Both the position numbers and the translations under genes were made by a program. A DNA stretch of 11,365 nucleotides from DATBAK01 sp036787815 (lineage in GTDB: Bacteria; Actinomycetota; Acidimicrobiia; IMCC26256; PALSA-610): assembly GCA_036787815.1 (NCBI GenBank), contig DAIQOP010000123.1:1-11365 (forward strand), given 5' to 3'. The notes beneath the pieces were generated by a model. That model did no database searches and was not told where the DNA came from. It was given only the letters and a program-made list of their open reading frames with translations. Positions 5,844 through 11,365 of this stretch are shown in pieces. Each line of letters opens with the position of its first letter. The stretch's first letter is position 1.

Positions 5844-6295
5844 AGGCGCAACTGCAGGCCGACCTGACCGAAGCGATGCGCGCACGCGACGACGTGAAGG
5901 TCGCGACGCTGCGCATGGCGCTCGCCGCGATCACGAAGGCCGAAGTCGCGGGCAAGGAGCAGGTCGTGCTCTCCGACGGCGAGGTCGCGGGCGTGTTGCG
6001 GAGCGAGATCAAGAAGCGCCACGACGCGGCGGAGATGTTCGACACTGGTGGTCGAGCCGATCGCGCCGCACGCGAGCGGGCTGAGGCCGAGGTGCTCGCC
6101 GCGTATCTCCCGACCGCGATGGACGACGCGGCATTGGCCGCGATCGTCGCCGAGGAGGCGGCCCTCGTCGCGCCCGGAGAGAACCCGGGCAAGGCGATGG
6201 GTCAGGTGGTGAAGGCCGTCCGCGCGCGCGTCGGCGACGGTGCCGACGGTGCGCGCATCGCCACCGCGGTGAAGGCCGCGCTCGGCGTCGGCTGA
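5840..6295 (+). CDS. GatB/YqeY-domain protein
   Basis: A 151-residue protein that matches the YqeY family over its full length. The N-terminal helical part MKAQLQADLTEAMRARD leads to LRSEIKKRHDAAEMF (residues 53-67), GGRADRAARERAEAEVLAAYLP (70-91) and the C-terminal motif GQVVKAVRARVGDGADGARI (121-140). The fold resembles the tRNA-binding tail of GatB, a subunit of the amidotransferase that makes Gln-tRNA and Asn-tRNA, but free-standing YqeY proteins have no established biochemical role. The start at 5840 is supported by GAGGAG at 5828-5833, six bases upstream, inside the end of the oxidoreductase gene, and by the ATGA overlap. The pairing with an F420-type oxidoreductase has no obvious metabolic sense. 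It ends 43 bases from the stop of the convergent four-cysteine gene. Confidence 0.92.
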   Translation: MKAQLQADLTEAMRARDDVKVATLRMALAAITKAEVAGKEQVVLSDGEVAGVLRSEIKKRHDAAEMFDTGGRADRAARERAEAEVLAAYLPTAMDDAALAAIVAEEAALVAPGENPGKAMGQVVKAVRARVGDGADGARIATAVKAALGVG

Positions 6296-6338
6296 CCGGG
6301 TAGCGCCACGCAGATCGTCGGTCCCGTCCGGCGGGGGC

Positions 6339-6878
6339 TCAGCTCGCGAGGTCGCGGCAGTTCTGGTCGACGGGCGACGGGACGACCCGGCCGTCGGGGA
6401 ACGCGACCACGACGACGAGCGGCTGCTGCGGCACCGCGCACTGCCAACCCTCCCGATGAAGCGTGCCCGTGGCGTCGGCGAGCACCTCCGAGATCCGCAG
6501 CCCGCCCCGCCCGTCGACCAAGTACACGAGTCGGTACGCGCCGCTCGAGTACGTCCGGCCCCGATACGTCGCGTACGCCCGCCGGTGCGCGCGATCGGCG
6601 TCGCGCAGGCACACCGACTGGTTGAACAGGCCGGTGGTCGGCCAGCCCGCGTCGAGCGACGCGCCGCCGCAGTTGGTTCCCGCCACCATGAGGTGGACAC
6701 CGTCGACGGCCGCGAGCGCGGCAGCAGTCGGCGCGCCGTTCGCCGGCAAGGTCGGCGTGGTGCGTGCACTCGGCGGAGCGCCGGCGCGAGACGAATGGCA
6801 ACCCGATCCCGCGACCACCGCCACGACGATGACGGTCGCCCGCACCCACCCCGGCGTCGTTCCGCTGTGTCGGTTCAC
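6339..6878 (-). CDS. Exported small protein with four cysteines, function unknown
   Basis: A 179-residue product I do not recognise. From the GTG at 6878 it begins MNRHSGTTPGWVRATVIVVAVVAGSGCHSS, a basic start plus a hydrophobic core ending at Cys, so it is either a lipoprotein (poor lipobox, AGSGC) or a cleaved or anchored exported protein. A proline/alanine/threonine-rich linker follows. The globular part holds four cysteines (in TNCGG, SVCLR, WQCAV and QNCRD), probably two disulfides, and ends nearly at the stop codon. GC-rich third positions in this frame argue that the minus strand is coding rather than the overlapping plus-strand frames. The start is uncertain: the frame stays open to a GTG or CTG-like start near 7004, and GTG 6848 is also possible. 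None has a strong ribosome site. It diverges from the acyltransferase and converges on the YqeY gene. Confidence 0.65.
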   Translation of the reverse strand: MNRHSGTTPGWVRATVIVVAVVAGSGCHSSRAGAPPSARTTPTLPANGAPTAAALAAVDGVHLMVAGTNCGGASLDAGWPTTGLFNQSVCLRDADRAHRRAYATYRGRTYSSGAYRLVYLVDGRGGLRISEVLADATGTLHREGWQCAVPQQPLVVVVAFPDGRVVPSPVDQNCRDLAS

Positions 6879-6889
6879 GCCACACCACC

Positions 6890-6905
6890 ATTCGGTATTG
6901 CGAAT
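6890..6905. promoter_or_regulatory. Inverted repeat ATTCG-N6-CGAAT near the four-cysteine gene start
   Basis: Two perfect 5-bp arms (6890-6894 and 6901-6905) lie 11 bases upstream of the GTG at 6878, where a promoter or operator is expected. It is AT-richer than its surroundings. It could be a regulator binding site; the arms are short, so chance is possible. Confidence 0.3.
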
Positions 6906-6941
6906 CCTGGCAGACAGAACGCCGGAACGGCGGTCCCGGTT

Positions 6942-6969
6942 CAGGGTCGCGGCTGCCGGATCGACCCTG
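6942..6969. promoter_or_regulatory. 8-bp inverted repeat CAGGGTCG-N12-CGACCCTG in the divergent promoter region
   Basis: Perfect 8-bp arms at 6942-6949 and 6962-6969 are separated by 12 bases. They lie between the divergent four-cysteine gene and the acyltransferase, about 53 bases upstream of the latter's GTG. Centre-to-centre arm spacing of 20 bp is about two helical turns, as expected for a dimeric regulator; a hairpin is the alternative. Confidence 0.4.
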
Positions 6970-7021
6970 CACTCGCTTCGCGCGGTGAGAGATAGTGACG
7001 CCACTCTGCGATACTCGTGCG

Positions 7022-8935
7022 GTGAGTGAGGGGCGGCTTCGCTATCAGCCTGGGATCGACGGTCTGCGGGCCCTCGCGCTCGTCGCCATGCTCGCCTTTC
7101 ACGACGGTCGCCTCCGCGGTGGTTTCCTCGGTCTGTCGACCTTCTTCACCCTCTCGGGATTCCTCATCACCGGGCTGCTCCTCTCGGAACGCGCCGCCTC
7201 GGGCCGCGTCTCGCTCCGACGATTCTTCGGCCGACGGTTCCGCCGGCTCCTCCCCGCGGCGCTGGTCGGGATCGTCGTCGCGGCCGCGGTCACCGTGGCA
7301 CTCCACGACGCGCAGACGTCGCGGAACTTCGAGCTCGACACCCTCGCCGCGCTCGGCGACATCGCCAACTGGCGCTTCCTGTGGTCAGGGCGCTCCTACG
7401 CCAACCTGTTCACGACACCCTCGCCGCTCCTGCACTACTGGTCGCTGGCGGTCGAGGAGCAGTTCTACTTCGTTCTCGCTCCGGCGATCGTCGTACTCCT
7501 GGCGATCGCGCGCGGCCGGCGCGCCCTGCTCGGTGGGGCGCTCGCCGCGCTCGCGGTCGCTTCGTTCGTCGACGGGTGGATCGCGGTAGGCCACAGCGTC
7601 GACCGCGCGTACTACGGAACCGACACACGTGCGCTCGAGTTCCTGGTCGGAGCGCTGCTCGCGGTGGCGATGAGCCGCCGGCAACTCACCGCTCGGCAGT
7701 CGCAGCTTGCAGCTGTCGTCGGGCCGATCGCGCTCGTCGCGCTCGCATGGGGAACGGTGCAGGCACGCGTCACCGATGCCGGCCTCTTCCACGGCGGCCT
7801 GCTCGCGTACTCCGTCGGAAGCGCAGTGGTCGTGATCGCCGCGTGCGAGCCGGGTCCCGTGCGGTGGCTGTGCTCGCTCGCACCGCTGAGACAACTCGGT
7901 CGCATCAGCTACGGCGTCTACATCTACCACTGGCCCGTCTTCATCTGGTTGACACCGGCGCGCACCGGTCTCACCGCGCTGCCGCTCACCTTCGTTCGGA
8001 TGGCGGCGACCCTCGCCCTCGCCGGCGCTTCCTTCGTGCTCGTCGAGCAACCGATCCGTCAAGGCCGGACACTCATGGGCCCGCGACGTTGGGTGGCGAT
8101 GCCGGTCGCCGGATCGATCGCGGCCGTTGGCGCGTTGCTCGTCGGGGCCATCGCGCCGGCACCCGCCGTCACGTTCGCTCCCGCGGTCTCGCCCGCCGTC
8201 GTGCTCTCGTCCGCCCGTCACGCGACCGCAGATGCCGCCGCGGCACGCGTGACCCAGCCGGCGACGACTCAGGCCGCGCACCCGGTGAGGCGGGTGATGG
8301 TCGTCGGCGATTCGGTCGCCCTCACGCTCGGACGCGGGATCGAACGCTGGGGTGCGAAGCACGGCGTCTCCGTCCTGAACGACGGGATCATCGGTTGCCC
8401 GCTCTTGAACGGCGTGGAAGTGCACGGCTACTGGGGCACGACGACCCGCCCGGCCGATCCGTGCCAAACGCGGAGCACGTGGCCCAAACTCCTGGCGCTG
8501 TTCAAGCCCGACGTCGTCATCGTGCTCTACGGGGCGTGGGACGTGTACGACGCGTCGCTCGATCACGGCAAGACCTGGGTCGCACCCGGGCAACCCGCGT
8601 GGAACCGCTATTACACCGCGCAGGTCGCCGACGCCGCGCGTCGACTCGCGACTACGGGAGCTCACGTCTTGTGGCTCGCACCTCCGTGCTTCGCGGCCAA
8701 CCGCGGCGCCACCGACGCGAACGCACCGTGGTACGACCCGGCACGGGTCACGGTCTTGCGCACCATCGCCCTCGCGGTGGCGAAGGGCAACGGGATGACC
8801 GTCTCCGATGTCGTGCACAACGCGGGATGCCCGGTCGACTTCGCCACGCGACCCGACGGCGTGCACTACACCGATGCAGGCGCCGACGCGACGCTCGGCC
8901 GCCTCGGGCCCGTCGTCGCGCACATGTCCACCTGA
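7022..8935 (+). CDS. Membrane acyltransferase 3 (OafA/YrhL type) fused to SGNH hydrolase-like domain
   Basis: Integral membrane O-acyltransferase, expected to transfer acyl groups to an extracytoplasmic sugar polymer. Residues 1-370 hold about ten hydrophobic segments with the family signatures: RYQPGIDGLRALAL (7-20), His27, GGFLGLSTFFTLSGFLIT (33-50), HYWSLAVEEQFY (138-149) and the later ISYGVYIYHWPVF. A flexible alanine/proline/threonine-rich linker (about 375-420) leads to the SGNH domain: GDSVALTLG with Ser431, the YGAWDVYD block, and DGVH with Asp612 and His615, completing the Ser-Asp-His set. Total length is 637, as in OafA-type fusions. The GTG at 7022 fits the family start best. GTG 6995, nine codons upstream, has a weak GTGAGAG ribosome site and cannot be excluded. 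GATACT (7010-7015) may be a -10 box for a near-leaderless start. The stop is ten bases from the end of the convergent hydrolase gene. The polymer acylated is unknown. Confidence 0.93.
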   Translation: MSEGRLRYQPGIDGLRALALVAMLAFHDGRLRGGFLGLSTFFTLSGFLITGLLLSERAASGRVSLRRFFGRRFRRLLPAALVGIVVAAAVTVALHDAQTSRNFELDTLAALGDIANWRFLWSGRSYANLFTTPSPLLHYWSLAVEEQFYFVLAPAIVVLLAIARGRRALLGGALAALAVASFVDGWIAVGHSVDRAYYGTDTRALEFLVGALLAVAMSRRQLTARQSQLAAVVGPIALVALAWGTVQARVTDAGLFHGGLLAYSVGSAVVVIAACEPGPVRWLCSLAPLRQLGRISYGVYIYHWPVFIWLTPARTGLTALPLTFVRMAATLALAGASFVLVEQPIRQGRTLMGPRRWVAMPVAGSIAAVGALLVGAIAPAPAVTFAPAVSPAVVLSSARHATADAAAARVTQPATTQAAHPVRRVMVVGDSVALTLGRGIERWGAKHGVSVLNDGIIGCPLLNGVEVHGYWGTTTRPADPCQTRSTWPKLLALFKPDVVIVLYGAWDVYDASLDHGKTWVAPGQPAWNRYYTAQVADAARRLATTGAHVLWLAPPCFAANRGATDANAPWYDPARVTVLRTIALAVAKGNGMTVSDVVHNAGCPVDFATRPDGVHYTDAGADATLGRLGPVVAHMST

Positions 8936-8945
8936 CGCTCCGGGC

Positions 8946-10028
8946 TCAGCGAACCGACCCGTTCACCACGCCCGCGAGGAACCGGTCGAACGAGGAGTTG
9001 TTCAGCACATCCACGCTCACGTTGTGGCCGGTCGTCGCGAGGATCTCGACCCACACGGAGTTCCTCCCCTTCAACGACGCCCAGGCGCGGGCAAGCGGTA
9101 GGGCCTGCCGGCTCGGCGGAACCAACGTGTCGAGCGCGCCGTACGCCATGAACACCGGGGGCGAGCTCCGAGACAGGTAGGGCGCCACCGAAGCCGAACG
9201 CTCGAGCCCGGCCGGGCAACGCAGCGGAGTCGGCGCGGGCGGGTTCGCGCATCCGAGGAGCGTCGCGCCCATCGAACGGGCCCAAGCACCGGTTGCGCCG
9301 TTGCCGGTTTCGTGATCGAACGCGTACATGTCGGTGGGTCCGACGAAGTCGACGACCGCGGCAACCGAGTCGTCGTACTTCGAGAGCGCGGCGGGAATGG
9401 TGCGCGGCTCGAAGCGACCGGCAGTGACGGCGGCGAGCGTCGCGAGGTGCGCACCGGCCGAGCCGCCGGCGACGACCACCTTCGTCGGATCGAAGTGGTA
9501 GTGGGCGGCATACGCCTTGACCCAGCGGATCGCAAGCTTGACGTCCTGCAGGGGGGCCGGGAAGGTCCGCGTCGGCACGAGCGTGTAGTCGACCGACGCG
9601 ACCGCGAACCCGCGGTCGACCTCGCGTTGGACGACCGCGGAGGTGTTGACGCGCGATCCCGCTTCCCAACCGCCGGAGTGCAGCCAGACGATGATCGCCC
9701 GCACGCCGCCGAACCGGCGAGCGTCGGGAAGGTAGAGGTCGAGCTTCTCGACCGAGGCCGGCCCGTAGCTCAGATTCCGCAAGGTGTGCGCGGCCCGGGG
9801 TGGTACCCAGCCGGCCGGCAGGGTGTCGATCCCACGCCGAGGAGCCGGCACGGTCTGATAGTTGGGCGTCGAAGAAAGCGCGAACACCGGCGCGGCGACC
9901 GCGATTGTGACCGCGGCGATGGACGCGACGACGACCGCGCGTCGGCAGCCGGTGAACCACCGGACGCAGGCCCGTTCGCCGGCGCGTATCTCGCCGCGAC
10001 CGGACCCGTGAACCGACGCGGTACGCAC
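8946..10028 (-). CDS. Exported alpha/beta-hydrolase, esterase/carboxylesterase type (BD-FAE-like)
   Basis: A 360-residue serine hydrolase, expected to cleave carboxylic esters outside the membrane. A long basic N-terminus is followed by one hydrophobic segment (about 31-50, ending PVFALSS), which is a signal peptide or anchor. The oxyanion region is LHSGGW (116-121), a variant of the usual HGGG/HGGxW. The nucleophile elbow is GGSAG with Ser190, the acid is Asp300 (YGALDTLVPP) and the base His335 (ATTGHNVSVD), so the triad is complete and correctly ordered. Cys260 and Cys271 may form a disulfide. The start is taken as GTG 10028. The same frame is open further upstream (to 10559), but that part has arginine-rich, non-coding-like composition and crosses the archease gene. 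The ribosome site is weak (GGCGGGG). Substrate unknown. Confidence 0.85.
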   Translation of the reverse strand: MRTASVHGSGRGEIRAGERACVRWFTGCRRAVVVASIAAVTIAVAAPVFALSSTPNYQTVPAPRRGIDTLPAGWVPPRAAHTLRNLSYGPASVEKLDLYLPDARRFGGVRAIIVWLHSGGWEAGSRVNTSAVVQREVDRGFAVASVDYTLVPTRTFPAPLQDVKLAIRWVKAYAAHYHFDPTKVVVAGGSAGAHLATLAAVTAGRFEPRTIPAALSKYDDSVAAVVDFVGPTDMYAFDHETGNGATGAWARSMGATLLGCANPPAPTPLRCPAGLERSASVAPYLSRSSPPVFMAYGALDTLVPPSRQALPLARAWASLKGRNSVWVEILATTGHNVSVDVLNNSSFDRFLAGVVNGSVR

Positions 10029-10376
10029 ATCCCCGCCGTCGACACACGCGCACGGGCAAGTGAGGAAGAAGGGCCGTTTGCGGCAAGAGTCGGGACCTTC
10101 GACTCCTGGCTCCGTGAAAACCGCTCCCGGCTGAACCGAACGATCATGTCGAGATTCCGCTTCCGCTGCGCGTCCGAGCGCTCGCGCACACCCGGTTCCG
10201 ATTCGCCGACGAGAAGGTCTCCTTCGCCTAACCGAGCCGCCCACCGCGGCCGCAGAGCTGCGCGACCTCGGCGGCGAGCGAGTACCGGTGGTGAAGCACT
10301 GGCTGGCACACTCGCGGACACACCCTCGTCCTCTTCCCCGTGCCGACTCGTCCCTTCCCAGTCGAAGGAGGTCTGC
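10029..10376. other. 348-base intergenic region between hydrolase and archease genes
   Basis: No gene that I can support. It must contain the divergent promoters of the hydrolase and of the archease-rtcB operon, but no convincing -35/-10 pair was found. A 6-bp hairpin with a 7-base loop (GAGTCG 10087-10092, CGACTC 10100-10105) and the strong ribosome site AAGGAGG at 10365-10371 are the visible signals. Two open frames on the plus strand (10118-10231, and one ending at 10380) lack usable starts near their 5' ends. Confidence 0.6.
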
Positions 10377-10817
10377 TTGACCGACATCGAACCGGTCCGG
10401 ACCGACGCCGGACATCGCGTGCTCCCCCACACCGCCGACGTGATCGTCGAGGCATGGGCACCGAGCCGGAGCGGCTACCTCGAAGAGCTCGTCCGTGGCG
10501 TCGTCGAGACCTTTGCCGACGTGCGCAACGTGACCGCGACGCGCGAAGTACGGTTCCACGTCGGCGCCGCTCGTGACGAGGACGTCGTGGTGGCGCTCCT
10601 CGACAACGTCTTGTACCTGCTCGACGCCGACGGGCTCGTCGTCGTCGACATCGCGCTCGACGAGGACGACGACGCCAACTTCGACGGCACGTTCGTCGTC
10701 ACGCCCGTCGACAAGGTCGCTCAGACCGGCGCCGCCCCGAAAGGGATCTCCCGCTCCGACCTGCAGCTCGCGTCCGACGGGCTCCTATGGCGCGGCCGCG
10801 TCCTGATCGACGTGTGA
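10377..10817 (+). CDS. Archease, activator of RtcB RNA ligase
   Basis: A 146-residue protein cofactor that promotes guanylylation of RtcB and multiple turnover of RNA ligation; cytoplasmic. It begins at a TTG codon five bases after a perfect AAGGAGG (10365-10371), far better than any upstream in-frame ATG. Residues 18-21 (HTAD) are the family's N-terminal metal motif with Asp21. Residues 36-50 (EELVRGVVETFADVR) and 66-84 (with RDEDVVVALLDNVLYLLD) match the conserved helix and strand. Residues 121-131 (PKGISRSDLQL) correspond to the family's KAVTYH-like segment. The C-terminal LIDV (143-146) supplies the second conserved Asp145. Length is typical for the family (about 140-150). Its last codons overlap the downstream RtcB start (GTGA, 10814-10817), so production of the two is coupled. 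This is strong contextual support. Confidence 0.92.
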   Translation: MTDIEPVRTDAGHRVLPHTADVIVEAWAPSRSGYLEELVRGVVETFADVRNVTATREVRFHVGAARDEDVVVALLDNVLYLLDADGLVVVDIALDEDDDANFDGTFVVTPVDKVAQTGAAPKGISRSDLQLASDGLLWRGRVLIDV

Positions 10818-11365
10818 GCACGGAGATGGGTTCGATCGACCTGGTCGCCGAGACGCCGTACCGATGGCGGATCGATCGCCACGGCGCGATGCGCGTCCCG
10901 GGGATCGTGTTCGCCGTCGAGGCGTTGCTCCCGGAGGCGGCCGAGGACCGCGCGCTCGCTCAGGTCGTCAACGTCGCGACGCTTCCGGGCATCGTCGAGG
11001 CGTCGTACGCGATGCCCGACGTCCACTGGGGCTACGGGTTTCCGATCGGTGGCGTGGCCGCGACCGACGTGGCCGCGGGCGGAGTGGTGTCACCCGGCGG
11101 TGTCGGCTTCGACATCTCCTGCGGGGTGCGCCTGCTGATCTCGAACCTCGAGCGCGACGAAATGACACCGCATCTCGACGGCTTGATGGACGAGCTCGAT
11201 CGTCGTATCCCACGCGGGCTGGGCCCCGGTGGACTCTGGGAGCTACCCCGCGACGAGCTCCAGCGCGTGCTGCGCGACGGTGCCCGGTACGCCGTCGCCC
11301 GCGGCCACGGCGTCCATGACGACCTGCACCGCTGCGAAGACGGTGGCGGGCTCACCGGCGCCCTC
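10814..11365 (+). CDS. rtcB: RtcB RNA-splicing ligase, N-terminal part (3' end off window)
   Basis: GTP- and Mn2+-dependent ligase joining RNA 2',3'-cyclic-phosphate or 3'-phosphate ends to 5'-hydroxyl ends, used in RNA repair. Only the first 184 codons are inside the window. Visible family motifs include MRVPGIVFA, NVATLPGIVEASYAMPDVHWGYGFPIGG, and GGVGFDISCGVRLL with the metal ligands Asp100 and Cys103 (numbering from GTG 10814). The His ligands and the guanylylated histidine lie beyond the edge. The segment RRIPRGLGPGG suggests the longer, archaeal-like form of about 470-480 residues. The start is either GTG 10814, overlapping the archease stop by four bases, or ATG 10826 four codons on. 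Neither has a well-spaced ribosome site, which fits translational coupling. Confidence 0.93.
   Translation, partial: MSTEMGSIDLVAETPYRWRIDRHGAMRVPGIVFAVEALLPEAAEDRALAQVVNVATLPGIVEASYAMPDVHWGYGFPIGGVAATDVAAGGVVSPGGVGFDISCGVRLLISNLERDEMTPHLDGLMDELDRRIPRGLGPGGLWELPRDELQRVLRDGARYAVARGHGVHDDLHRCEDGGGLTGAL

Noticed and set aside
6296..6338. Terminator between the convergent YqeY and four-cysteine genes
   Set aside because: Only a 4-bp CCCG/CGGG stem is visible and there is no T tract.
6463..7029. 188-residue plus-strand frame opposite the four-cysteine gene
   Set aside because: Serine/arginine/proline-rich without recognisable features and poorer third-position GC than the minus-strand frame, which has a signal-like N-terminus.
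7385..8923. 512-residue open frame antisense to the acyltransferase, and long plus-strand frames over it
   Set aside because: Low-complexity Arg/Asp/His-rich translation without motifs; the acyltransferase frame is unambiguous.
10118..10231. Plus-strand open stretch with GC-rich codons, looking like a gene end
   Set aside because: Preceded immediately by a TGA with no usable start codon, only 37 codons, and no recognisable family. A decayed gene remnant is possible but not supported.
9312..10376. Upstream in-frame extension of archease (501-residue frame)
   Set aside because: It crosses the hydrolase gene antisense and is arginine-rich; TTG 10377 has a perfect ribosome site and the right family length.

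Overview
The window is GC-rich DNA, roughly 70 % G+C by eye, densely packed with genes. It reads as an actinobacterial chromosome, most likely from the Acidimicrobiia/Acidimicrobiales side. The reasons are the codon bias (strong G/C at third positions in every gene called), a luciferase-like oxidoreductase of the F420-dependent type, and a secreted protein built from the 42-residue GYWLVASDGGIF-type repeat that I associate with that class. A run of ten Ns at 209-218 marks a scaffold join, so this is a draft or metagenome assembly. No rRNA, tRNA, CRISPR array, insertion sequence or phage gene was recognised.

Layout. (1) 1-795, minus: a tyrosine phosphatase, interrupted by the gap and cut by the window edge. 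Divergent from it is a 36-residue lysine-rich protein (863-973), followed after 24 bases by a 655-residue Baeyer-Villiger monooxygenase of the 4-hydroxyacetophenone monooxygenase type (998-2965). (2) 2970-3272, minus: an ArsR-type repressor, tail to tail with the monooxygenase. It has a near-consensus leaderless promoter whose -10 box lies inside a perfect 18-bp palindrome. (3) 3414-4640: a secreted CAP/SCP-domain protein with six 42-residue repeats, preceded by a leader able to form competing hairpins and followed by an 18-bp-stem terminator. (4) 4752-6295: a two-gene unit of an F420-type luciferase-like oxidoreductase and a GatB/YqeY protein, overlapping by ATGA. (5) 6339-6878, minus: a small exported four-cysteine protein of unknown function. 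It diverges from a membrane acyltransferase with an SGNH domain (7022-8935), and the space between them holds two inverted repeats. (6) 8946-10028, minus: an exported alpha/beta-hydrolase. (7) After a 348-base non-coding stretch, archease (10377-10817, TTG start behind a strong Shine-Dalgarno) and RtcB RNA ligase (10814 to the window edge), overlapping by GTGA.

How they work together. Only two pairs are clearly functional units. Archease-RtcB is an RNA-repair operon in which archease activates the ligase. Oxidoreductase-YqeY is translationally coupled, but the functional link is unclear. The secreted CAP protein, the four-cysteine protein, the SGNH acyltransferase and the exported hydrolase together suggest investment in the cell envelope, but no shared pathway is visible. 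I do not see a new defence or mobile system. The most rewarding items are the palindrome-in-promoter architecture of the ArsR gene, the leader RNA of the CAP gene, the repeat/CAP protein itself and the archease-RtcB operon.
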